From Muribaculaceae bacterium (GTDB taxonomy: Bacteria; Bacteroidota; Bacteroidia; Bacteroidales; Muribaculaceae): a stretch of 36,730 nt of DNA. Below, piece after piece: positions 24,549 through 32,812 of the stretch (within the stretch, counting starts at the first letter, position 1; each line of letters begins with the position of its first letter). A model generated the notes under the pieces. That model saw only the letters and a list, made by a program, of their open reading frames with translations, ran no database searches and was not told where the DNA came from. The position numbers and the translations under genes were made by a program. The stretch covers positions 1 to 36,730 of the forward strand of contig JAFLTK010000344.1 in NCBI GenBank assembly GCA_022511505.1, written 5' to 3'.

Positions 24549-25502
24549 ATGAAAAAAGTAGCCGATAATATCACCGAACTGATTGGCCGGACACCGCTTT
24601 TGCGACTCCACAACTATGGCAAGGCGCTGAAACTTGATGCGTTGATAAGTGCAAAACTCGAGTCGTTCAATCCGGGCGGCAGTGTGAAAGACCGCGTGGC
24701 GTTGTCGATGATTGAGGATGCCGAGTCGCGCGGAGTCATCAAGCCGGGTTCGGTAATCATCGAGCCGACGAGCGGAAACACCGGCATCGGGCTTGCTCTT
24801 GTTGCCGCTGCCAAAGGCTATGAGGTTATTCTGACGATGCCCGAGACGATGAGCATCGAGCGCCGCCGCCTGCTGCAAGCCTACGGCGCGAAACTGATTT
24901 TGACACCGGGCGCCGCCGGCATGAAAGGTGCCATCGAGATGGCCGAGCGGGTGTGTCGCGACACTCGCCACGGGGTTATCCTCGGCCAGTTTGTCAACCC
25001 GGCCAATCCGGCGGTCCATGAGCGAACAACCGGTCCCGAACTGTGGCAACAGACCAACGGCGAGATAGACTATTTCGTGGCCGGCGTCGGAACGGGCGGC
25101 ACTATCACCGGTGTGGGTCATTATCTGAAGAAATGCAACCCCGAGATTAAGATAATTGCCGTCGAGCCTGCCGACTCGCCCGTGTTGAGCGGCGGCAACG
25201 CCGGGCCCCACCGCCTGCAAGGCATCGGTGCCGGCTTTGTGCCCGAGATTTATGACCCGAAGACCGTCGACGAGATTATCAAGATTGCGACGCCCGAGGC
25301 CATTAACGCCGCGCGCATGGTTGCAGTCACCGAGGGTGTCCTCTCGGGATTCTCGGCCGGCGCGGCACTGTTTGCAGCCACCCGGGTTGCACGCCGTCCC
25401 GAGGCCAAGGGCAAGAACATAGTTGTCTTGCTCCCCGACACCGGCGACCGCTACCTATCTACCGACCTTTTTGCTGAGGCCGACCATCCGGCCAAGTCAT
25501 AG
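24549..25502 (+). CDS. cysK: Cysteine synthase A
   Basis: A 317-residue PLP enzyme that makes cysteine from O-acetylserine and sulfide in the cytoplasm. The PLP lysine is Lys47 in NPGGSVKDR. The phosphate and substrate loops PTSGNTGIG and VGTGGTITG are intact, as is the C-terminal LLPDTGDRYLST. Length matches bacterial CysK. It is preceded by two repeat copies rather than an obvious promoter. Its end overlaps the end of the opposite-strand aminopeptidase gene by 6 bases, with no terminator between them. Confidence 0.95.
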   Translation: MKKVADNITELIGRTPLLRLHNYGKALKLDALISAKLESFNPGGSVKDRVALSMIEDAESRGVIKPGSVIIEPTSGNTGIGLALVAAAKGYEVILTMPETMSIERRRLLQAYGAKLILTPGAAGMKGAIEMAERVCRDTRHGVILGQFVNPANPAVHERTTGPELWQQTNGEIDYFVAGVGTGGTITGVGHYLKKCNPEIKIIAVEPADSPVLSGGNAGPHRLQGIGAGFVPEIYDPKTVDEIIKIATPEAINAARMVAVTEGVLSGFSAGAALFAATRVARRPEAKGKNIVVLLPDTGDRYLSTDLFAEADHPAKS

Positions 25503-26786
25503 CGTGTAGAACGCGGCAAAGGCGTGGGTTATCATATCGTGGTCGGCGGCCGAAGCGGTCTCGCGACACGAATGCATAGCCCACATTGCTGCGCCCATAT
25601 CGACGCCGCGCAAGTCAATTTGTGAGGTCAAAATGTTGCCGAGCGTCGAGCCGCCGGCAATGTCGCTGCGGTTGACAAAATACTGAACCGGGACGCCGGC
25701 GTCGCTACACACTCTCGCGAAAACGGCAGCCGAGTCGGCGTCGGTCATATACTTGCAGTTGGCGTTGATTTTGATGACGGGTCCGCCGCCGAGAACCGGA
25801 TGATTTGTCGGGTCTTGCTTCTCGACATAGTTGGGGTGAACGGCGTGGGCGTTGTCGGCCGAGACCATGAACGACGACGCGATTGCGCGATAGTAGGCCT
25901 GACGACGCGAGGGTGCAAGCAGGTCGACAACGCGGCGCATGATGCCGTCGAGCACCGGCGATGCCGCGCCTTGTTTAGTGCCGCTGCCGGTCTCCTCGTT
26001 GTCAAAGATGGCCATGACTCGCGTGGCGCGACAGGGCTTGTCGGCCTCGGCAAGCAGAGCGGTCATTGCGGCGTGGACCATCGAGAGGTCGTCGATGCGC
26101 CCCGAGGAAATGAATTCATCGTTAGCGCCAACGGTCATCGCCGGCGTGGTGTCATAGAGGCCCAGTTCCATGCCGATTATCTCGGCCGGGTCGAGGTCAA
26201 GCGCCTCCATCAGTAGATTGTCGGCTTCAAGACGGTCCTTGACAATGCCGAGCACCGGGAGCATGTCTTTTTGCTTTGATATCGGATTGCCCTCGTTGAC
26301 CTGACGGTTGAAGTGGATGGCAAGATGGGGAATGGTCAGCAGCGGGCGGTCGACCTTAACGAGCCGGGTCACAGGGTGTAACGCGTCGGCCCCACGGGTC
26401 ATCACACGTCCGGCAACCGATAGCGGGTGGTCAAACCATGTGTAGAGAATCGGGCCGCCATAGACCTCGGTGTTCAGTTTCACCACGTTGCCGGGCGCGA
26501 GCATGGCAGCGTGGGGCTTGATGCGGAAACCCGGCGAGTCACTGTGGGCCGAGATGATGCGAAAACCGTCGACTGCCGGGTCGCCCTCGCCCGCAATAAA
26601 GGCAAAAATTGCCGAGTCGTTTTTGATGACGTAATAGCGGCCGCCGGGTTCAATCACCCATTCGTCGGCCGGGTCGAGCCGAGTGAAACCGGCTTCTGAG
26701 AGCGTCGCAGCAACGGTAGCCACCGCCTGAAACGACATCGGTGAGTTATCGAGAAACTTAAGCAGGGATTTAACGTTGGAGGTCAT
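25497..26786 (-). CDS. M18 family aminopeptidase
   Basis: A 429-residue metallo-aminopeptidase of family M18. The metal and catalytic residues appear in ISAHSDSPGFRIKP near residue 80, DDLSMVHAA, FDNEETGSGTKQGA near 262, and a late His in DNAHAVHPNY. Length fits bacterial ApeB-type enzymes. It removes N-terminal residues, usually acidic or neutral, from peptides in the cytoplasm. A TAAATTTG box at 26810-26817, overlapping the stop codon of the gene upstream, may be its promoter. The two genes converge: its TGA is embedded in the last codons of cysK. Confidence 0.92.
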   Translation of the reverse strand: MTSNVKSLLKFLDNSPMSFQAVATVAATLSEAGFTRLDPADEWVIEPGGRYYVIKNDSAIFAFIAGEGDPAVDGFRIISAHSDSPGFRIKPHAAMLAPGNVVKLNTEVYGGPILYTWFDHPLSVAGRVMTRGADALHPVTRLVKVDRPLLTIPHLAIHFNRQVNEGNPISKQKDMLPVLGIVKDRLEADNLLMEALDLDPAEIIGMELGLYDTTPAMTVGANDEFISSGRIDDLSMVHAAMTALLAEADKPCRATRVMAIFDNEETGSGTKQGAASPVLDGIMRRVVDLLAPSRRQAYYRAIASSFMVSADNAHAVHPNYVEKQDPTNHPVLGGGPVIKINANCKYMTDADSAAVFARVCSDAGVPVQYFVNRSDIAGGSTLGNILTSQIDLRGVDMGAAMWAMHSCRETASAADHDMITHAFAAFYTL

Positions 26787-26809
26787 GGTAGTATAGTTTT
26801 TAGTTGTTG

Positions 26810-26817
26810 CAAATTTA
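26810..26817 (-). promoter_or_regulatory. Possible -7 box of the aminopeptidase gene
   Basis: TAAATTTG on the minus strand about 24 bases before the ATG at 26786 matches the consensus and contains the TAA stop of the upstream gene. No -33 TTG is seen at 19-21 bases, so the call is tentative. Confidence 0.4.
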
Positions 26818-27729
26818 AGGAATATTTGCTCCGTGGAGTATCCCTTTTAGGATATGAGCAAATTTTTGAGAAAAGAGGTCGGCGCCGGTCGAGTTAAGGT
26901 GGGAGGCATCTGCAAAATAATTTGGATTGGAGGAAAGAACCGAGTCGGCATACATATCAATCACCGGAAGCCGATATTCATTGCACAGGGATACAAAGTT
27001 GTCAAACCGGGCTGAATTAACCGCTTTATACCACGGCGAGAAAGAAATAATCACCGCGATGCCGTTTCTCTGACATTCTTCTATGAATCTATGGAAGTAT
27101 TTTAGTTTCAATTCATCCCACTCAGCAGGCAGTTCATCCTTAGGCGAGACGTCATAGTTTATGACCTCATCGATTGGCTTATAACCGTGGTAAGAAACGG
27201 CCTGCTTGGGTTTTACATTGTCAGAAAGCATCTGAATAATCGATGTGTTATATTTATAAAGGTTTGAAATCATTTTATAGCGTTCGGTCCAATCGACGTC
27301 GTTAAATACCTCTCTGACCTCGGGGACGTCATCATACAATCTTTTTTGCCATTGAAGATATTTTGTATAATCATCGTGACTCATATCAAACTCGGGCATG
27401 ATGTCATATATAATAACCCGTGGCTTATATCTTCTCAGGATTGACATGAGTCTTCCATAATTATAAATAATGCCGTTCCCATCCAATCCACAATTGTAGA
27501 CCGTCATTCCTAACGAGTCTTCGAGTATCTTAGGGTTGAAATGGTGAATGGCCCTCGACGAACCGAATATAAGAACCGAGTCGGTCATCTCGCCGGCTAT
27601 GTAGTAATGATTTTTTGTATCACCACCCTTGGCGTGGGAATTTAGATAGCGCGCCAGATAACCTATCGATATATCGATGACTGCAATAAAGCAAAAGAAT
27701 ATCAAAATATATGTAATGAATCTTTTCAT
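26815..27729 (-). CDS. SGNH-like acyltransferase partner (AlgJ/DltD-like role)
   Basis: A 304-residue protein with one N-terminal membrane helix (residues 4-26) and a large extracytoplasmic domain. LIFGSSRAIHHFNP near residue 55 and ADASHLNSTG near 273 are the Ser and Asp/His blocks of SGNH-like partners of MBOAT acyltransferases. It should take the acyl group passed through the membrane by the MBOAT protein encoded 3 bases upstream and place it on a polysaccharide. The pair is AT-richer than the flanking housekeeping genes. The acceptor is unknown; the exopolysaccharide of the neighbouring locus is a reasonable guess. Confidence 0.8.
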   Translation of the reverse strand: MKRFITYILIFFCFIAVIDISIGYLARYLNSHAKGGDTKNHYYIAGEMTDSVLIFGSSRAIHHFNPKILEDSLGMTVYNCGLDGNGIIYNYGRLMSILRRYKPRVIIYDIMPEFDMSHDDYTKYLQWQKRLYDDVPEVREVFNDVDWTERYKMISNLYKYNTSIIQMLSDNVKPKQAVSYHGYKPIDEVINYDVSPKDELPAEWDELKLKYFHRFIEECQRNGIAVIISFSPWYKAVNSARFDNFVSLCNEYRLPVIDMYADSVLSSNPNYFADASHLNSTGADLFSQKFAHILKGILHGANIP

Positions 27730-27732
27730 TCG

Positions 27733-29190
27733 CTAAAAGTTTACATAAATGAAAGAACCGGCATCAAGGACACCAAACACGATTATAATTGCAAACAAAG
27801 CAACATATATAAGCCATCTGGCCCATGAACTATCCAGCCACTTGGTTTTTTCTTTAAGATATTCAGCCCTTAGTTCGGCAATGAATACAAGCAGGATGGC
27901 AAAGAAGGTCAATAACTTGTCGCTATTGGTCGCTTTATACATTATCTCTTGGGCTGAGTGATCTGTGAATATGCGAATGATAAAATTCCAAGCGTCAGAG
28001 ATTGTTGGCATCCTAAAGAAAACCCAAGCCACCGTGACCAAAATGAAAGTTAAAATAATTCTCAACGGTTTAACTCTCAAAAGCCACTTGTTATTGGCAT
28101 GTTTCCCTTTAGGGTCTATCCCAAGGCTTTTTTCAGCAATTTGGGCAACGCCATGTAGACCGCCCCAGAAAATAAATGTATAATTAGCACCGTGCCAGAG
28201 ACCTGATACCAAAAATGTTGCCATGATATTGGCATATTGTCGAGGTTTTGAGCAGCGACTTCCGCCAAGTGGAATGTAAACATGCTTGGTCAGCCATCTT
28301 GTCAAGGATATGTGCCATTTTCTCCAAAAATTTGTGACGCTATCTGCAAAATAAGGCCTGTCAAAGTTGTTGACAAGATGAAACCCAAGAGTTTTGGCTA
28401 TACCAATGGCCATCAATGAATATCCGGCAAAATCGCCATATATTTGTAATGTGAAGAATATCGCGGCGATTGCACAATTAAGACCTGAAAAATGCTCATA
28501 ATTGTTCATAACCGTGTTGACATAGAGCCCTAAACGGTCGGCGAATACACATTTCAACACCAGGCCCCACAGCACATATTTTAGACCCTCGACACCATGA
28601 CTGAAAACAAACTTTTTTTCGCTTTTTATTTGTGGAAGCAATTCAGAGGCCGTTGAGATGGGGCCACTTGCTGTCTGAGGAAAGAAAGAGCAAAATAATA
28701 TATAATCAGAAAGACATTTCTCGGCTGTCTCCTTTCGTCGGTAAACGTCAAAATAGTATCCGAGAGCCTGAAATGTAAAAAATGAGATGCCAACCGGTAT
28801 CGCCCAGTTCAATCCCGGTGAATCAAAATAAAGCCCAAAATGGTCTAAAGTGCTGAAAACTATTTGATTAATAAAATTGTAATATTTAAAGGTCAGCAAA
28901 GGGAGCAATGCGAGCACGGCAAACCCAATGCCATAGACTTTTCGTTTAGTGTGGTTGGAGTCAGAAGTCTGAGAGTCATCAAATTTATTGATGACTAACG
29001 CGCCCAGATAGGTTATCATCGTTACGCCGAACAAAACGATGGCAAACGATGGCTGAAAATTCATGTATAGCGCGTAACTGACGATTATCAGATACCATTT
29101 TCTCGCTTTTCTATATTTACTCGGGATGAGCCAATACAGAGCAAATATAAGAATGAATAACAGCCAAAACTTAAAACTATTAAAAAGCAT
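27733..29190 (-). CDS. MBOAT family O-acyltransferase (AlgI/DltB-like)
   Basis: A 485-residue polytopic membrane protein with about 11 hydrophobic helices. The conserved NFWRKWHISLTRWL near residue 287 and SGLWHGANYTFIFWGGLHG near 335, with the catalytic His, identify the AlgI/DltB type of MBOAT. It moves acyl groups, usually acetyl, across the inner membrane for O-acylation of surface polymers. The partner gene follows after 3 bases, so the two form a cassette. A TAAATTTG box at 29224-29231 lies upstream, without a matching -33 element. Confidence 0.92.
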   Translation of the reverse strand: MLFNSFKFWLLFILIFALYWLIPSKYRKARKWYLIIVSYALYMNFQPSFAIVLFGVTMITYLGALVINKFDDSQTSDSNHTKRKVYGIGFAVLALLPLLTFKYYNFINQIVFSTLDHFGLYFDSPGLNWAIPVGISFFTFQALGYYFDVYRRKETAEKCLSDYILFCSFFPQTASGPISTASELLPQIKSEKKFVFSHGVEGLKYVLWGLVLKCVFADRLGLYVNTVMNNYEHFSGLNCAIAAIFFTLQIYGDFAGYSLMAIGIAKTLGFHLVNNFDRPYFADSVTNFWRKWHISLTRWLTKHVYIPLGGSRCSKPRQYANIMATFLVSGLWHGANYTFIFWGGLHGVAQIAEKSLGIDPKGKHANNKWLLRVKPLRIILTFILVTVAWVFFRMPTISDAWNFIIRIFTDHSAQEIMYKATNSDKLLTFFAILLVFIAELRAEYLKEKTKWLDSSWARWLIYVALFAIIIVFGVLDAGSFIYVNF

Positions 29191-29223
29191 ATTTATGGAG
29201 GTGGTCGAGTGCTATTTATTTTG

Positions 29224-29231
29224 CAAATTTA
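29224..29231 (-). promoter_or_regulatory. Possible -7 box of the O-acylation cassette
   Basis: TAAATTTG on the minus strand about 34 bases before the ATG at 29190 fits the consensus. The expected TTG further upstream is lacking. Confidence 0.4.
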
Positions 29232-29368
29232 AGCATTCTACCTCTAATGACCTATAATTGCCGCACTAAAACAGTGCCACCGCATCAAAAATTACAGAGT
29301 AAAAGGCGATTCCCCGATTTCTACTTCTCCCTTCTCATTACCCCACTCAACATTCTCCGCTGAGCGAG

Positions 29369-30076
29369 TTAGAGTTCGTCGGGGTGCTTGCGGTAGTATT
29401 CCTCGAGGAGGTTATGGATGTTGAAGTAGAAGCCGCCGGCGGGACGTCCCTGAGGGTCTTTTACTTTAATGTATTCATAATAGGGGTCATAAAATACTTG
29501 GTCGGCAACGATGTAGTTCATCATGTTGAGGAGAACATATTCATGCTGTGGCTCGATGACAAACCATGCGTTTTCTTCGTCAAGGCCGGTGCCTGTCGAG
29601 ACGATTGCCATCAGCAGGTAGTTGAGTTTGTATTGCCAGATGGAGGCGAGATTTACTTTCCCTTTCTCGCGGTAGGCGCTGATGAGGAGCATCATTTGCT
29701 GAAGGTCAAAGGGGTTGTCGCCCAGTGCCTCAAGGGCGTAGGTGATTACCTCGTCACACTCGCTGCGGGTCAGTTTGCCATTGGCGAGGGTGCGGGCGTA
29801 GGTCAGCGGGTGTTCTGCCGACCGATAGGGTGTATAGTCTTCCTGAAAGACATAGCCGAGGTACAGGTGGCGATATTTGTCGATTTTCATGGCCGTGTCG
29901 TTGCGCTGATACTCCTCCATCAGTCGCGGGTAGTAGTAGCGCGACGAGGGGTCGGTCACTTCGCGTTTTATTTGGTCCATGTCCGGTTTTTCACGCTTGA
30001 GTTGGGGTAGAATCGATTGGGCCGAGGCTGAGAATGTGATAACGAAAGCGGTCAGTAGAGAGACGATATATTTCAT
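29369..30076 (-). CDS. DUF4919 domain-containing exported protein
   Basis: A 235-residue protein with a Sec signal peptide (MKYIVSLLTAFVITFSASAQ) and a helical mature part. SSRYYYPRLMEEYQRNDTAM and RHLYLGYVFQEDYTPY are recognisable from DUF4919 proteins, a Bacteroidetes family of unknown function. The start at 30074-30076 gives a proper signal peptide, whereas a longer frame adds a His/Pro-rich stretch unlike a leader. The ATG overlaps the stop codon of the upstream membrane protein gene by 4 bases (ATGA), so the two are coupled. Location is probably periplasmic. Confidence 0.85.
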   Translation of the reverse strand: MKYIVSLLTAFVITFSASAQSILPQLKREKPDMDQIKREVTDPSSRYYYPRLMEEYQRNDTAMKIDKYRHLYLGYVFQEDYTPYRSAEHPLTYARTLANGKLTRSECDEVITYALEALGDNPFDLQQMMLLISAYREKGKVNLASIWQYKLNYLLMAIVSTGTGLDEENAWFVIEPQHEYVLLNMMNYIVADQVFYDPYYEYIKVKDPQGRPAGGFYFNIHNLLEEYYRKHPDEL

Positions 30077-30582
30077 GGGTTGAGGGTTGAAAGGAGGGTG
30101 TATTGGGTGACTATGAGGCCGAGGGCGATGCCGACGATGCAAAGGGTGACAACGGCGGGTAATCCCTTGGCGGCAAGGTAGTTGAAGAAACGGCGCGATG
30201 GGAACTCGAGGTCGGCGCCGGCGGGAGTACGCATATAGGCGATAGCACCGAATGTCGCGCCGACAACGCTCCCTACAATCAGCATTGCACCTGACGCAAT
30301 CATGCCGACAAACGCGCCAACCAACGCGCCACCGGCGATATATGGCACTCCGCGACGGCTCTTAACCACCGCGACGGGTAGCAAATAGTTGATGCCCAGC
30401 ACAATCGCTGCTGCTACGGCCCAGAATATAACTTGCCCGGTTGACAGCATCAGATGCCCCGACAGGCGCGCGAGCAACAGACCGAGCCACGCCAGCGGCG
30501 CGCTCCACGATTGGGGTATAAATGCCATCACCACGGCGGCCGTCAGCATCACGCCGGCAACTATCAGCAGAAAAGTATTCAT
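30073..30582 (-). CDS. Small glycine-rich membrane protein (possibly DUF456-like)
   Basis: A 169-residue protein with about four to five hydrophobic helices and a Gly/Ala-rich segment (GGALVGAFVGMIASGAMLIVGSVVGATFGA) reminiscent of glycine-zipper and DUF456 membrane proteins. The function is not known. The transcript leader is A/C-rich, with AAC and ACA runs and almost no G for about 60 bases. It is coupled by overlap to the DUF4919 gene and lies 160 bases after pgpH. Confidence 0.7.
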   Translation of the reverse strand: MNTFLLIVAGVMLTAAVVMAFIPQSWSAPLAWLGLLLARLSGHLMLSTGQVIFWAVAAAIVLGINYLLPVAVVKSRRGVPYIAGGALVGAFVGMIASGAMLIVGSVVGATFGAIAYMRTPAGADLEFPSRRFFNYLAAKGLPAVVTLCIVGIALGLIVTQYTLLSTLNP

Positions 30583-30715
30583 CTTTTTGTGTTGTTGATG
30601 TTAATGTCGTTAATGTCGTTGCTGTTGTTAGTGTTGTTATTGTTTTTGGCAATAATTTTTTGCAATAGTTCCAGCAATAACACTTTATTATATTAACGTC
30701 GCCGGACGGGCGGTT

Positions 30716-30733
30716 GTTCGGTCAGGACCGAAC
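30716..30733. repeat. Perfect 8-bp inverted repeat after pgpH
   Basis: GTTCGGTC, AG, GACCGAAC lies 10 bases beyond the pgpH stop codon. It can form a hairpin but has no T-run on the minus strand, so it is not a standard terminator. It might be an RNA 3'-end stabiliser or a protein site. Confidence 0.4.
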
Positions 30734-30742
30734 GAACAAACA

Positions 30743-32812
30743 TTACTTCCCGGCCGGTTTCTTGAGGTCGGGGTAGGAGATGCGGGTGTGGTACATCGTT
30801 TTGAGGCGGTCGGCAAATACCTCTTTGATGATTTTGATGTCGTGGAACGAGATTGGCGAGTCGTTGTGTAGACCGTCGGCAATCTGGCCGTCAATTATTT
30901 TGTTGACAAGCGATTGGATAGCCTCGGGCGAGTAGTTGCTCAGCGAGCGAGAGGCGGCCTCGACGGCGTCGGCCATCATAAGGAGCGACGTTTCGCGGCT
31001 ACGCGGGTTTACACCTGCGTATGTGAACGGCGTCGGGTCGACATCCTCGTCGGGGTGGGCATTGCAATAGGTGTTATAGAAATATTTTGCACGTCCGGCA
31101 CCGTGATGCTCGCGGATAAACTTCTTGATAGCCTCGGGTAACTGAGCTTTTTCGGCCATCTCGAGTCCGTCGGTAACGTGGCTGGTGATAATGCGCGCGC
31201 TGACTTGCGGGTCGAGTCCGTTGTGGGGGCTGACGCCATACTGGTTTTCGGTGAAGAAGCCCGGGTTCTTGATTTTGCCAATGTCGTGGTAGAGGGCTCC
31301 GGCGCGGATAAGCAACTCATTGCCGCCAATCTTTTGGGCGGCAGCGGCGGCAAGGTTGGCAACGGCCATCGAGTGGTTGAATGTCCCGGGACACTGCTCG
31401 CTGAGTTCGCGCAGGAGTTTGTTGTTGGTGTCACTAAGTTCGACAAGGGTCACTCGCGAGGTGAAGCCAAATAGTTTCTCGATGAGAAACACCAGAATGT
31501 AGGCAAACGAGATCAGGACGCTGTTGATGGCAAAGTAGCCTATGAGGCGTGTCGACAGGCGCTCGATTGTGCCGGTCTGCATGACCTCGATGGCGACGTA
31601 GGCCACAGTATATGCGATAAATACATAAAGGGCGGTTTTGACCAACTGACTGCGGCGCGAGAGTTCCTTGATAGAGTTGATGCCAACCGAGCCGGCAATT
31701 ACCTGTAGGTAGATGAACTCGAGCGGGAAGTTGGCAACCATGGTGCAGAGGAGTGTGACGGTCAAGTGGGTGAACAGGGCCGTTCTCGTGTCGAGGAAAA
31801 TAACCGTCATCACCGGGACCATGACCAGCGGGATGATGTAGAGAGCGCTGAAACTCTCCTTGACCACGATAAACGACACGACGGTAAACGCCACAATCAT
31901 CATCATCAGAAACAACAGCGAGCGCGAGTCGTTGTAATAGTCGGGGCGAAAAAAATATAAGTAGGAGTATAAAGCGCCTATAATCAGAATGATATATAAC
32001 AACTGGCCGGCGAGCGGATAGTAACTTGTCGAGATATTGTCGCCGCCGCGCTCGGTCGCAATTTCCTCGTAGGTATCGAGAACGGTAGCGAGGCGAAGGG
32101 TGACGATGTCGCCGCGGTCGATGATGCGTTCACCTTGTTGGATGACGCCGATGGGGGCTGTTGCGCGCTGATACATTTCCTGAAGCATGCGGTTGTTTTC
32201 GAGCGTGTCGAGTTCGACATTGGGCGTGAGGAGGTCGGCAAGGTGGGTGGCCATAATCGTGCGGTGATAGCGGTCGTCGTTGCCAAAGAGGCTGTCGAGC
32301 ATCGCGTAGGCCATGCGTGGCGACAGGAACTCGGTCGTCGGGACTGAGACGGCCGTGTTGTCTTCAATATAGCGAACCGACGGTAACTCGCCGTTTTTAA
32401 TCTGGGAGAATGTGGCTTGGTCGACGATGCCGTTGCTGTAGAGGCGGGAAATCTCGGTAGTCAGATTGTTTTTCTCGATGGCGTTGAGGGGTACGTCGGG
32501 CGTCGAGGCGAGTCGCTCGTTAAGCTTGGCGATGTTTGCCTTAACGAGTGCATTATCAACCTTGTAGATAGGCTCGAAGACGCTGTTGATGCTGTCGATA
32601 GCGTGACGCTTGCTGATGGAGTCGAGGTGAACGGGGATGTCAAACGGGGCCGTCAGCAGCGAGTAGGTCCACGGGCGGTTGACCTCGTAGGTATAATGGT
32701 TGCGGTCCTCGGTCGGCACAAAATAGACGATGACTACCACTGTCACGAGCATCAACACCCAGCGCAGGAGGCCGGTTGTGCTCGGTTTCTTTATGGAGAA
32801 TTTCTTTTTCAT
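30743..32812 (-). CDS. pgpH: 7TM-HD cyclic-di-AMP phosphodiesterase
   Basis: A 689-residue protein of the PgpH type. It has a first membrane helix near residues 13-31, an extracytoplasmic 7TMR-HDED domain (about 35-260), seven membrane helices (about 265-445), and a cytoplasmic HD domain with GTFNHSMAVANLA near 480, LYHDIGKIKNP near 510 and REHHGAG near 570. PgpH enzymes hydrolyse c-di-AMP and so affect turgor, potassium transport and wall stress. The start codon overlaps the rel/spoT stop codon (ATGA at 32809-32812), so the two second-messenger enzymes are translated together. Confidence 0.92.
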   Translation of the reverse strand: MKKKFSIKKPSTTGLLRWVLMLVTVVVIVYFVPTEDRNHYTYEVNRPWTYSLLTAPFDIPVHLDSISKRHAIDSINSVFEPIYKVDNALVKANIAKLNERLASTPDVPLNAIEKNNLTTEISRLYSNGIVDQATFSQIKNGELPSVRYIEDNTAVSVPTTEFLSPRMAYAMLDSLFGNDDRYHRTIMATHLADLLTPNVELDTLENNRMLQEMYQRATAPIGVIQQGERIIDRGDIVTLRLATVLDTYEEIATERGGDNISTSYYPLAGQLLYIILIIGALYSYLYFFRPDYYNDSRSLLFLMMMIVAFTVVSFIVVKESFSALYIIPLVMVPVMTVIFLDTRTALFTHLTVTLLCTMVANFPLEFIYLQVIAGSVGINSIKELSRRSQLVKTALYVFIAYTVAYVAIEVMQTGTIERLSTRLIGYFAINSVLISFAYILVFLIEKLFGFTSRVTLVELSDTNNKLLRELSEQCPGTFNHSMAVANLAAAAAQKIGGNELLIRAGALYHDIGKIKNPGFFTENQYGVSPHNGLDPQVSARIITSHVTDGLEMAEKAQLPEAIKKFIREHHGAGRAKYFYNTYCNAHPDEDVDPTPFTYAGVNPRSRETSLLMMADAVEAASRSLSNYSPEAIQSLVNKIIDGQIADGLHNDSPISFHDIKIIKEVFADRLKTMYHTRISYPDLKKPAGK

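Noticed and set aside
30077..30142. Longer start for the DUF4919 gene
   Set aside because: The added His/Pro-rich residues would hide a clear signal peptide; the overlap with the upstream stop supports 30076.
30716..30733. Inverted repeat as the pgpH terminator
   Set aside because: No T-run follows on the minus strand, so it is listed only as a repeat.
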